This document shows positions 46,311-53,616 of a stretch of 64,000 nucleotides of DNA, piece after piece. How positions within the stretch are numbered: the first letter of the stretch is position 1; every line of letters begins with the position of its first letter. The stretch is from Sphingomonas leidyi. GTDB lineage: Bacteria; Pseudomonadota; Alphaproteobacteria; Sphingomonadales; Sphingomonadaceae. The translations under genes were made by a program, and so were the position numbers. The stretch covers positions 111,538 to 175,537 of the forward strand of contig NZ_JAASQV010000003.1 of the NCBI RefSeq assembly GCF_011761945.1, in the 5' to 3' direction. The notes below the pieces were generated by a model. It was not told the origin of the DNA, did not search any database, and saw nothing but the letters and a program-made list of their open reading frames with translations.

Positions 46311-48998
46311 TCAGGCCGGGCCGCGCACCGACGCCCAGCAATCGCGGACCTCCTGCCGGGTCCGGTCGAGCTGCGCAACCACCTCGTCCCAGCCCTCGAG
46401 CCCGAGTGCGCGGGCGATCAGCGCCTGGGTGGCGCAACCCGGCGGCTGCGCATCGGGCGCGACGAGCCGCATGGTGACCAGCAGCCGCGTGAGGAAATCA
46501 TGCGCGGGACGCATGCCAGGGGGCAACAGCCCCTGCCCCGCCAGCGCGTCGATCGCCAGCCCCAGCCGCGGCTCGAAGCCGGCATGGCGGACGAGCTGCG
46601 TCACATGCACCGCGAACTCCAGGTCGACCAGCCCGCCATCGAGCAGCTTGGCGTCGAGCGGCCCCTTTGGCGGCTTGTGCGCCGCCATGTCGGCACGCAT
46701 CCTGACGGCCTCGGCCCGAATGTCGCGATCCGGCCGCTCCCCCCGGAGCACCGCATCGATGATCGCCTGGACCCGGGCCCGCGCGGAGGGCGAGCCGAAG
46801 ACCGGGCGGGCGCGGGTGAGCGCCATGTGCTCCCAGGTCCAGGCATCCTGACGCTGATATTTCTCGAAACCGTCGAGCGACACGACCAGCGGGCCCTGCG
46901 CGCCCGACGGGCGCAGCCGGGTGTCGACTTCGTAGAGCGGCCCGGCGGGCGTCGGCACCGAGAGCGCCGCAGTGACGCGCTGGCCGAGCCGGTTGTAATA
47001 GGTCACCGCGCCGAGCGGCTTGGCGCCGTCGCTTTCCGCCGCATAATCGCCCGTGAAGAGATAGACCAGGTCGAGGTCCGAGGCATGGGTGAGCGCCTGC
47101 CCGCCCATCCGGCCGAGTGCGAGGATCACCAGTTCGCTGTCGGGCACCGCGCCATGGTTGCGCGAGAATTCGGCCACCGTCGCGGTGGCCAATGTCTCGA
47201 TCGCCGCCTCGGCGACGCGGGCATAGCCCGTGGAGACCTCCAGCGGATCGCCTGCCCCCGCGACGATCTGCGCGCCCAGCGCGAAACGCTTCTCGTTGAC
47301 GAAGCGCCGGACGAACTCGAGCTGGAACTGATAGTCGGAGCCCGGCTCCCAGCGGCGCATGCCGGCGGCGAGCGTCTCGATATCGGGAACCGGCGCCAGC
47401 GCAGTCGCGTCGATGAGCCCGTCGAGCAGTTCGGCGCGCCGCCCCAGCTGCTCGGCAAGGGTGGGCGCCAGCGCGAGGATCGCGCCGAGCAGCTGGGCAA
47501 GGCCCGGCTGGGCTTCGAGCAGGCGGAAGAAGTTGATCGCGCTGGGCAGGCGCGAGAGCATCGCATCGAAGCGGGTGATCGCATGCACCGTGTCGGGCGC
47601 GCGGGAAAAAGCGTCGATCAGGCCGGGCAGCACCGATTCCAGCGCTTCCCGGGCAGCGGGGGTGCGCAGCGCCGGATAGGTGCCGGCACGCCAGCCCTGG
47701 ACGATCCGCGCCGCGCCGTCCGGCCGCTCGAACCCGGCCGCGCCGAGCTTCGCCTCGAGCGGCGCGCTCTCGCTCGGCAGCCGCTGCTCCTCCTCGCCCG
47801 CCAGGCTGTCATAGACCGCGCCGACACGGATGACGTGCGGCCTGAGCAGATCGGTGAGCGCGGCGCCGTCCGCCAGCCCGTGAAGCCGGGCGACATTGTC
47901 GAGCGAGTCCGGGTTTTCGGGCAGCTGGTGGGTCTGGCGATCGTCGACCATCTGCAGCCGGTGCTCGATCGTGCGCAGCGCGATATAGGCCCGCGTGAGG
48001 TCCTGGGCCTCGTCGACCCCGATCCGCCCCGCCTCGGCCAGCGCGGCAAGCGCGTCACGGGTAGCGGGCGCGCGCAGCGACGGTTCGCGGCCGCCATGGA
48101 TGAGCTGGTGGATCTGGGCGAAGAACTCGACCTCGCGGATGCCGCCCCGGCCCCGCTTCAGGTCGTAGCCCGGGCCGAACGCCTGGGCCTGCGAATAATG
48201 ATCGCGGATACGGCGGCTGATGTCGCGGATCTCGCGGATCGTGCCATAGTCGAGCGCGCGACGCCAAACGAAGGGACGGATCGCGTCGAGGAAATAGGCG
48301 CCAAGCGCACGGTCGCCGGCACAGGCCCGCGCGCGGATGAAGGCGGCGCGCTCCCAGGGCAGCGCCTGGCTCTCGTAATAGGAGATCGCCGCCTCGACCG
48401 GCAACGCGATCGGCGTCACTTCGGGCGAGGGGCGCAGGCGCAGGTCGACGCGCAACACATAGCCGTCGCCGTCGCGGGCCTGGAGCAGCTCGACCACGCG
48501 GCGGCCGATCCGCACCGCCGCTTCCTGCACGTCCTCGCGCGGGCGACAGGGCAATGTCTCCGGATCGAAGAGCAGGATGGGATCGATATCCGACGAATAG
48601 TTCAACTCGCGGCTGCCCTGCTTGCCGAGCGCGATCGCGGCGAATCCGCGCGGATCGGCATCCGGGGTCCGTTCGAGGATCGCCGTGCGGATGGCACGAT
48701 CCAGCGCCTCGTCGGCGAAATCGGTGAGCAGATGCGTGACGCGGGTGAGGTCGAACCGGCCCGATAGATCGCCCAGGGCCACGAGGAGCGCGAGCCGGCG
48801 GCGCTCGATGCGCAGCCGCGCCCCTTCGCTCATTTCGCCCGTGACCGCCCGCGCCGCCGCATGGGGATCCGCAAGGGCGGCTTCGAGATCCGCGACCAGG
48901 GCCGCTTCGCGCGTGAGCAGGTTGTCGAGGAAGGGCGCGTGCGCATGCGCCCGCGCGACGGCGTCGGCAAGATCGGCGGGAAGAGGCGTTTCAGTCAC
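46311..48998 (-). CDS. glnE: Bifunctional glutamine synthetase adenylyltransferase / deadenylase
   Basis: 895 aa from the GTG at 48998, which has AGGTGG 8 nt upstream; an in-frame TTG to 49046 is an alternative. Adds or removes AMP from glutamine synthetase in response to PII. Two nucleotidyltransferase domains are visible, the first with GKQGSRELNYSSDIDPILLFD (~130) and the second with GRMGGQALTHASDLDLVYLF (~605), separated by helical linker domains, as in E. coli GlnE. First gene of glnE-bcp-TonB-C-like-DUF455. Confidence 0.95.
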   Translation of the reverse strand: MTETPLPADLADAVARAHAHAPFLDNLLTREAALVADLEAALADPHAAARAVTGEMSEGARLRIERRRLALLVALGDLSGRFDLTRVTHLLTDFADEALDRAIRTAILERTPDADPRGFAAIALGKQGSRELNYSSDIDPILLFDPETLPCRPREDVQEAAVRIGRRVVELLQARDGDGYVLRVDLRLRPSPEVTPIALPVEAAISYYESQALPWERAAFIRARACAGDRALGAYFLDAIRPFVWRRALDYGTIREIRDISRRIRDHYSQAQAFGPGYDLKRGRGGIREVEFFAQIHQLIHGGREPSLRAPATRDALAALAEAGRIGVDEAQDLTRAYIALRTIEHRLQMVDDRQTHQLPENPDSLDNVARLHGLADGAALTDLLRPHVIRVGAVYDSLAGEEEQRLPSESAPLEAKLGAAGFERPDGAARIVQGWRAGTYPALRTPAAREALESVLPGLIDAFSRAPDTVHAITRFDAMLSRLPSAINFFRLLEAQPGLAQLLGAILALAPTLAEQLGRRAELLDGLIDATALAPVPDIETLAAGMRRWEPGSDYQFQLEFVRRFVNEKRFALGAQIVAGAGDPLEVSTGYARVAEAAIETLATATVAEFSRNHGAVPDSELVILALGRMGGQALTHASDLDLVYLFTGDYAAESDGAKPLGAVTYYNRLGQRVTAALSVPTPAGPLYEVDTRLRPSGAQGPLVVSLDGFEKYQRQDAWTWEHMALTRARPVFGSPSARARVQAIIDAVLRGERPDRDIRAEAVRMRADMAAHKPPKGPLDAKLLDGGLVDLEFAVHVTQLVRHAGFEPRLGLAIDALAGQGLLPPGMRPAHDFLTRLLVTMRLVAPDAQPPGCATQALIARALGLEGWDEVVAQLDRTRQEVRDCWASVRGPA

Positions 48999-49072
48999 GG
49001 AATCAGCCACCTGCGAAACGGTGCATTGCAAAAAGTCAAGCAACAAAACGAGAATTGAATTGTTCTAGCAAC

Positions 49073-49246
49073 ATGAACCAGACGACTTCAGCCTCGGCCA
49101 ACGAAGCCCGGCAGCCCGCATATCGGGTCGAGGCGCCGCGCGCCAGCGACGCGATCGGCCTGGCGCTGCGCGACGCCTATGCCCGCGACGCGGGGCTGCC
49201 GGACGACATGGCGGCGATGCTCCGCCAGCTCAACCGGCCGCGCTGA
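49073..49246 (+). CDS. NepR-like anti-sigma factor paralogue
   Basis: 57 aa. After a disordered, polar N-terminus comes a block matching the two NepR helices: DAIGLALRDAYARDAGLPDDMAAMLRQLN. NepR proteins bind EcfG and sequester it until phosphorylated PhyR takes NepR away. It is convergent with ecfG, while a more typical nepR lies at 51366. Some alphaproteobacteria carry two NepR-type proteins (RsiA1/RsiA2 in Sinorhizobium). This copy lacks the typical final KLD. Confidence 0.75.
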   Translation: MNQTTSASANEARQPAYRVEAPRASDAIGLALRDAYARDAGLPDDMAAMLRQLNRPR

Positions 49247-49269
49247 ACCTTGCATATCGAATATTGAGA

Positions 49270-49299
49270 AGGCCGCGCTCCCCCCGGGGAACGCGGCCT
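49270..49299. terminator. Bidirectional terminator between nepR-like gene and ecfG
   Basis: AGGCCGCG and CGCGGCCT (8 bp) enclose a second small CCCC/GGGG stem; AATTTT follows on the plus strand. It separates two convergent genes. Confidence 0.75.
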
Positions 49300-49320
49300 G
49301 AATTTTGCGCGGTGTCCGGC

Positions 49321-49980
49321 TTACTTGGCCGAGAGGTCGCCGCGATCGCGGCTGAGGTCGTCCACTTCGCCCATGATCGTGTCGAGCGCCGTCTTGCCCT
49401 CGGCAGTGCCCGGCTCGAGGCGCCGCGAAGGCAGCTGGCCTTCGCTGAGCAGATGTTCGAGCGCAACGCGCCCGCGCGCGACGCGGCTCTTGATGGTACC
49501 GACGGCAACCTGGCAGATCTCGGCCGCCTCTTCATAGGCGAAGCCGCCGGCCCCGACGAGGATCAACGCCTCGCGCTGCGGCTGGGGAAGATGGAGCAGC
49601 GCGCGCTGCATGTCCGAAAGCTCGACATGCCGGTCCTGGCTCGCCGGCGCGGCGAGCAGCCGGTCGGCGACCAGATCGTCCCACTCGCCCTTGAAGCGCG
49701 CGCGGCGCATCTGGCTGAGATAGAGATTGCGCAGGATGATGAAGGTCCAGGCGCGCATGTTGGTGCCCGCCTGGAAGCGCTTGCGCGCGGCCCAGGCCTT
49801 GAGCAGCGTCTCCTGCACCAGATCGTCGGCGAGATCGCGGCTGCCGGAAAGCGAACGGCCAAAGGCGCGCAGATGCGGGATGACCATCGCGAGCTGTTTC
49901 TTGAACTCGGGGTCGGAGAGCGAGACATGCTCCTGCGGCGCCTCGGTTCCCTTGTCCTCGGGCTGTTCGGACTGACTCAT
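49321..49980 (-). CDS. ecfG: General stress response ECF sigma factor EcfG
   Basis: 219-aa ECF15-type sigma factor. The ATG at 49980 (MSQSEQPED) is chosen over a longer form by position and a GGGA upstream. Region 2 (FGRSLSGSRDLADDLVQETLLKAW, then NMRAWTFIILRNLYLSQMRR) and region 4 (LPQPQREALILVGAGGFAYEEAAEI, then VGTIKSRVARGRVALEHLL) are complete. It recognises GGAAC-N16/17-CGTT promoters in related bacteria and is controlled by the PhyR-NepR switch encoded beside it. Confidence 0.95.
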   Translation of the reverse strand: MSQSEQPEDKGTEAPQEHVSLSDPEFKKQLAMVIPHLRAFGRSLSGSRDLADDLVQETLLKAWAARKRFQAGTNMRAWTFIILRNLYLSQMRRARFKGEWDDLVADRLLAAPASQDRHVELSDMQRALLHLPQPQREALILVGAGGFAYEEAAEICQVAVGTIKSRVARGRVALEHLLSEGQLPSRRLEPGTAEGKTALDTIMGEVDDLSRDRGDLSAK

Positions 49981-50075
49981 TCGATCCCGCTTTTTTGCGT
50001 GGGCCGCGTGGAAGCGGCCTGTTCCAGAGATAGGCTTGGTCGCCGCGATTGCCAGCATATTCATGCCGTGCGCGG

Positions 50076-50213
50076 TCAGAAGAGAAGGATCACGGCGAAC
50101 GCGACGATAACCAGCACCAGGCCATAGCCCAGTACGTAGCGCGTCATGTGCGGCGTAGCGCCGGCGCGGGCCTGCTCGGTGTCGAGATGGATGGATTCAT
50201 CATTCTCAGCCAT
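50076..50213 (-). CDS. 45-residue single-pass membrane protein between ecfG and phyR
   Basis: Codes for 45 residues: a polar, acidic N-terminus (MAENDESIHLDTEQARAG), then one transmembrane helix (YVLGYGLVLVIVAFAVILLF) running to the last residue. The frame is clean and sits alone between ecfG and phyR on the same strand. Family not recognised. Its place inside the stress locus suggests co-regulation, but no obvious EcfG promoter precedes it. Confidence 0.6.
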   Translation of the reverse strand: MAENDESIHLDTEQARAGATPHMTRYVLGYGLVLVIVAFAVILLF

Positions 50214-50284
50214 GCCATCTACAACCCGCGAAAACCGTTTTGGGTCCGTATCATGTGGAACCCGCGCCGGATTTTTCGCGAGGA

Positions 50285-51082
50285 TCAGGCGGGCACGGTC
50301 GCCTGATCGAAGAACAGCGCCTGGCTGATCGTCGTCTTCACGGTTTCCCGCTGGAACGGCTTGGTGATCAGGAAGGTCGGCTCGGGCCGCTCGCCGGTGA
50401 GCAGCCGCTCGGGGAAGGCAGTGATGAAGATCACCGGCACCGAGAATTCGGCGAGGATGTCCTTCACCGCATCGATGCCCGAGCTGTCGTCGGCAAGCTG
50501 GATGTCGGCGAGGACCAGCCCGGGCCGGTCCTCCATCGCCAGCGCCACCGCTTCGTCGCGCGTGACGGCAACGCCAGTCACCTCATGGCCAAGATCGCGC
50601 ACGATCTGCTCCAGGTCCATCGCGATCAGCGGTTCGTCCTCGATGATCATCACCCGGGTGCGCGTCTGGCGCTCGATCTCGGCCACGGCCTCGCCCACCA
50701 GCTTCTGCACCTGTCCCGCATCCTCTTCGATCAGATACCCGGCATCCTCGATGCTGAAGCCCTCGACGGTGGTGAGCAGCAGCGCCTGGCGCGACAGCGG
50801 CGTGAGGCGCGCAAGCCGCTTCCGGGCGATCGCCTCATTCTCGTTGGCGGCATCCGCGACCGCATCCTCTTCCTCGAGATGCGTCGACTGCCAGATCGCC
50901 TGGAAGGTGCGGTACAGGCCGAGCCGCGGATCGACTTCGCGGGGAAACTGGTCCGGCGCCGCGACGATTGCCTCGAGCGCCGCGCGCACATAGCGATCGC
51001 CTTCGGCCTGGCTGCCGGTGAGCGCGCGCGCATAGCGGCGGAGCAACGGAAGATGCGGCGCAAGTTGCTGTCCAAGCGACAT
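50285..51082 (-). CDS. phyR: PhyR, response regulator and anti-anti-sigma factor
   Basis: 265 aa. The N-terminal two-thirds (1-~140) mimic an ECF sigma factor (PLSRQALLLTTVEGFSIEDAGYLI) and the C-terminal receiver (~143-262) has IIEDE, phospho-acceptor Asp193 in VLADIQLADD, and the FITAFPE segment characteristic of the PhyR-type FAT GUY receivers, with Lys in ITKPF. When phosphorylated it binds NepR and frees EcfG. GGAG lies about 9 nt before the ATG. It is transcribed away from nepR, with a symmetrical promoter-like site between them. Confidence 0.97.
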   Translation of the reverse strand: MSLGQQLAPHLPLLRRYARALTGSQAEGDRYVRAALEAIVAAPDQFPREVDPRLGLYRTFQAIWQSTHLEEEDAVADAANENEAIARKRLARLTPLSRQALLLTTVEGFSIEDAGYLIEEDAGQVQKLVGEAVAEIERQTRTRVMIIEDEPLIAMDLEQIVRDLGHEVTGVAVTRDEAVALAMEDRPGLVLADIQLADDSSGIDAVKDILAEFSVPVIFITAFPERLLTGERPEPTFLITKPFQRETVKTTISQALFFDQATVPA

Positions 51083-51107
51083 GGTCGAACTATTCTCCTA
51101 CGAGTGC

Positions 51108-51133
51108 GGAACGGATTGTTTCATCCCCGTTCC
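51108..51133. promoter_or_regulatory. Symmetrical EcfG-type promoter site between phyR and nepR
   Basis: GGAAC at 51108-51112 is followed after 15 bp by CGTT at 51128-51131, and the same GGAAC-N15-CGTT can be read on the other strand (51133 back to 51110). It therefore could fire in both directions, towards phyR and towards nepR. The spacing is one base shorter than the usual N16-17, so strength is uncertain. On the phyR side it would give a leader of about 20 nt. Confidence 0.5.
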
Positions 51134-51198
51134 GAGCTATTGCAATCCTCATTCGTGCCACCCGAAGGAAGCCCCTCCCCGGATATTGCATCGCCTGT

Positions 51199-51223
51199 GG
51201 AACAAACGAGGCGCTATTTGGTT
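51199..51223 (+). promoter_or_regulatory. Imperfect EcfG-type promoter upstream of nepR
   Basis: GGAAC at 51199-51203, 16 bp, then GGTT at 51220-51223 in place of CGTT. The spacing is ideal and the direction is towards nepR-phyP, about 140 bp upstream. Confidence 0.35.
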
Positions 51224-51365
51224 TCATGGCAGATGCTGCGTAGTGTTGCCGCTCAGCCGCCGGCCCCATGCGACCGGTGGCTTTCGTTCAATTCCGGAAG
51301 TTGCATCCGGAACAGGTCGCTTTTAGTCCGGGCCGTGGGTAACGCTACGGCGCAGGGGGGAATTG

Positions 51366-51533
51366 GTGCGTTCCGCGGATGAGAAAATGAAAAAACCGCC
51401 CAAATCCGATGGCGGAAAGGAAACCGGTCGCCCCGGTCGCAATGTCGGCGTCGCGCTGCGTCAGGCCTATGACGAGGCCTTGGGCGAAGCCGTTCCCGAC
51501 GATCTGCTCGACCTGCTGAAGAAGCTCGACTAG
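51366..51533 (+). CDS. nepR: NepR anti-sigma factor
   Basis: 55 aa from a GTG with AGGGGGGA upstream; ATG 51387 is an alternative. The NepR helices are plain: NVGVALRQAYDEALGEAVPDD and LLDLLKKLD at the end, which is the canonical C-terminus. It holds EcfG inactive and is captured by phosphorylated PhyR. The PhyP-like kinase gene follows after 10 bp, so nepR and this kinase form an operon divergent from phyR. Confidence 0.93.
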   Translation: MRSADEKMKKPPKSDGGKETGRPGRNVGVALRQAYDEALGEAVPDDLLDLLKKLD

Positions 51534-51543
51534 TCCGGAGTCC

Positions 51544-53118
51544 ATGGACATCGCAGACGAAGAACCGCGCGCCAGGATTCGTCCGGCCGCGGCGCTGGTG
51601 CAATTGCCCACCGGCGCCAAGGTCTTCCTCTACCTGATCCTCTGCCTGTTGCCGCTGGCATTGATCGCATTGTTCACCACGCTGCAGAGCACCCGAAACG
51701 CGGATACCGAAGCGCGCGCGCGGCTGGGCGCCGCGGCCAGCGAAAGCTCGGGCGTGCTGCGCGACATCCTGGTCAACCATGTGAGCCAGCTCGCCGACGC
51801 GCTGGCCGCGCTGGAGGCCAACCCCCACGACGTTCCGGCCTGCACCCGCCTGGCGGGCACCTTCGCCACCACGGCGGGAGCGCGTTTCTCGATCGCCGAC
51901 GGCGAGGGCCGCGTCATCTGCGGCCAGCGATTCCGTGCGGAGGACAGGGAGAGACTCCAGCACCGCCAGGTGCGGACCACGCTCGAGGCCGACGGCATGA
52001 CGCTGCGTATCGGCGGCCGGACCGGCAGCACCGCGACGGCATTCTATTCCAAGGCCACGCTCGCCGCAGTGGCCCAGCCGAGCGGCTTCGTCCCCGAATA
52101 TGGCGCGGCGCTGATACAGCGCGGCGATCGGCTGGTGCTGCGCAAGCTGGAGGGCGCGGGACCGCTCGATCGTCGCGAGACCATTCCCAGCAATCTGGGC
52201 ATCGACGGACTCGAACTCGAAATGTCGATGCTGGGCACCCCGATCACCTCGCCGATGATCATCAACACCGTGGTGCTGGTGCTGATGTGGATCGCCGCGG
52301 CGGGCATCAGCTGGTTCGTCGTCGACATCCTGCTGATCCGGCCGCTCCGCCGCCTGCGTGCCAGCGTCGGCGCCTACAAGCCGGGCGAAGTCATCGACAT
52401 CGAGCGCTTCGGCGACATGCCCGCCGCGGAGATTCGCGAGCTGGGCGATACCTTCCGCGATATCAGCCGCACCGTGAAGGAGCACGAGGCCGACCTGGCC
52501 GAGGGGCTGGTGCGCCAGACCAAGCTCACCCGCGAGGTCCATCACCGGGTGAAGAACAATCTTCAGGTGATCGCCAGCCTGATAAACTTCCACGCCCGCA
52601 GCGCCAGGAGCGAGGAAGCCAGCGAGGCCTATGCCTCGATCCAGCGCCGGGTGGACGCGCTCGCCGTGGTCCATCGCCATCACTATGCCGAGCTGGAAGA
52701 GAATCGCGGGCTCGACCTGCGCTCGGTCATCGGCGAGCTCGCCGCCAATATCCGGGCCACCGCGCCCGAGCGCGCCCAGGGCCTGGGCGTGACGCTCGAC
52801 GTCTCGCCGGTGCTGGTGAACCAGGACGTGGCGATCGCCGTCGCGTTCCTGCTCACCGAGATCGTCGAGCTGGCGATGAACTGCAATCCGTCCGCCCAGA
52901 TACGCATCTCGATCAAGCCGATCGACGACGACGAGCGCAGGGCGCTCCTCCGCGTCTCGTCGCCCGCCCTGGTCGAGAGCCCCGTGATCGAGACGCTGGT
53001 GGAGAATCGCTATGGCCGCGTGATCGGCGGCCTCGCCCGGCAGCTGCGCACCAAGCTGCACCACGATCCGCTCAGCGGCGCCTATGAGGCCGCGATCGCG
53101 ATCACCGGACGCCCCTAG
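51544..53118 (+). CDS. phyP: PhyP-like HisKA_2 histidine kinase with degenerate ATPase domain
   Basis: 524 aa. Two transmembrane helices (~25-45 and ~238-262) enclose a periplasmic domain, then a HAMP-like linker and a HisKA_2 H-box, REVHHRVKNNLQVIASLI (His333/334). The C-terminal ATPase part keeps an N-box-like Asn (LAMNCNP) but I see no DxGxG G1 box and no GxGxG G2 box, so autokinase activity is doubtful. In Sphingomonas sp. Fr1, PhyP is encoded at the phyR locus and acts as a negative regulator, probably a PhyR phosphatase; position and architecture fit that. The symbol is assigned on this basis. Confidence 0.8.
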   Translation: MDIADEEPRARIRPAAALVQLPTGAKVFLYLILCLLPLALIALFTTLQSTRNADTEARARLGAAASESSGVLRDILVNHVSQLADALAALEANPHDVPACTRLAGTFATTAGARFSIADGEGRVICGQRFRAEDRERLQHRQVRTTLEADGMTLRIGGRTGSTATAFYSKATLAAVAQPSGFVPEYGAALIQRGDRLVLRKLEGAGPLDRRETIPSNLGIDGLELEMSMLGTPITSPMIINTVVLVLMWIAAAGISWFVVDILLIRPLRRLRASVGAYKPGEVIDIERFGDMPAAEIRELGDTFRDISRTVKEHEADLAEGLVRQTKLTREVHHRVKNNLQVIASLINFHARSARSEEASEAYASIQRRVDALAVVHRHHYAELEENRGLDLRSVIGELAANIRATAPERAQGLGVTLDVSPVLVNQDVAIAVAFLLTEIVELAMNCNPSAQIRISIKPIDDDERRALLRVSSPALVESPVIETLVENRYGRVIGGLARQLRTKLHHDPLSGAYEAAIAITGRP

Positions 53119-53176
53119 GGACGACTGGCCCGAGCAATAACCTGGATAAAAAAGTTCGAAAAAAATCGAAGGGCGT

Positions 53177-53201
53177 GGAACCCGGGCCCGCATGGACCGT
53201 T
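53177..53201 (+). promoter_or_regulatory. Perfect EcfG-type promoter
   Basis: GGAAC at 53177-53181, 16 bp, CGTT at 53198-53201: an exact match to the EcfG consensus. It lies 58 bp past the stop of the PhyP-like gene and points rightwards. The first start codon of a protein gene is 226 bp away, with two large hairpins in between. Confidence 0.75.
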
Positions 53202-53205
53202 CTGC

Positions 53206-53303
53206 ACTTCGGATAGTGACCTTTTGCCCCCCCGCTCTCGCTATCCAAGACATGGGCCCGGAAGCGTCAACCCTCCCCCCCCCGGTGACGCTTCCGGGCC
53301 TAA
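53206..53303 (+). ncRNA. Candidate stress-induced small RNA, GsrN-like
   Basis: Starting about 5-8 nt after the EcfG-type -10 element, the sequence folds into two hairpins. Hairpin 1 is GGATAGTGA (53211-53219) with TCGCTATCC (53238-53246), one G-U pair, around an 18-nt loop holding seven C in a row (53227-53233). Hairpin 2 is a perfect 15-bp stem, 53255-53269 with 53286-53300, around a 16-nt loop of almost only C. TAAAAATTTC follows, a weak U-tract. No open frame with a ribosome binding site lies inside. Caulobacter GsrN, controlled by the orthologous sigma factor, also presents a C-rich loop on a 5' hairpin; homology is inferred from structure and position. Confidence 0.6.
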
Positions 53304-53427
53304 AAATTTCGGGCTACCTGGCACCTTTCCTAGCATTCCCAGATACTTGCTGCGCGAACGGAACGTTTGCGGCGACCTGTGCATTGGTCCTGCGCCCCCA
53401 ATGGGGCCAGTATTCTGGAGAGTGAAG

Positions 53428-53562
53428 ATGCGTAAGATCATCGCCTGCGCCGCGCTTGCCGGCGCGATGCTGGTTTCGGCCTGCAACACGATCGAAGGCA
53501 TGGGCCGGGACGTTTCCTCGGCCGGCGACACGGTCGCCAAGGCCGCGGACAACGCCAAATAA
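53428..53562 (+). CDS. Entericidin-like small lipoprotein
   Basis: 44 aa: MRKIIACAALAGAMLVSAC is a lipoprotein signal with the lipobox VSAC, and the mature part NTIEGMGRDVSSAGDTVAKAA matches the EcnA/EcnB entericidin pattern. These lipoproteins are often stress-induced; here the gene follows the EcfG-type promoter and sRNA candidate by about 125 bp, so read-through expression in stress is possible. CTGGAG precedes the ATG. Confidence 0.9.
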   Translation: MRKIIACAALAGAMLVSACNTIEGMGRDVSSAGDTVAKAADNAK

Positions 53563-53586
53563 CCAGCATCCCAAGGCGGAAGAAGA

Positions 53587-53608
53587 ACCCCTTCCTGACG
53601 GGAGGGGT
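53587..53608. terminator. Hairpin terminator between entericidin gene and tatC
   Basis: ACCCCTTCC and GGGAGGGGT pair with one mismatch around TGAC; TCTTTCAT follows. Placed between convergent genes. Confidence 0.6.
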
Positions 53609-53616
53609 CTTTCATG

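Noticed and set aside
50255..50285. GGAAC at about 50256 as an EcfG promoter for the 45-residue protein
   Set aside because: It points to the plus strand, away from that gene, and the -10 position reads CGCG.
51266..51340. Additional GGAAC elements near nepR (for example around 51317) as EcfG promoters
   Set aside because: No CGTT-like -10 element at 16-17 bp follows them.
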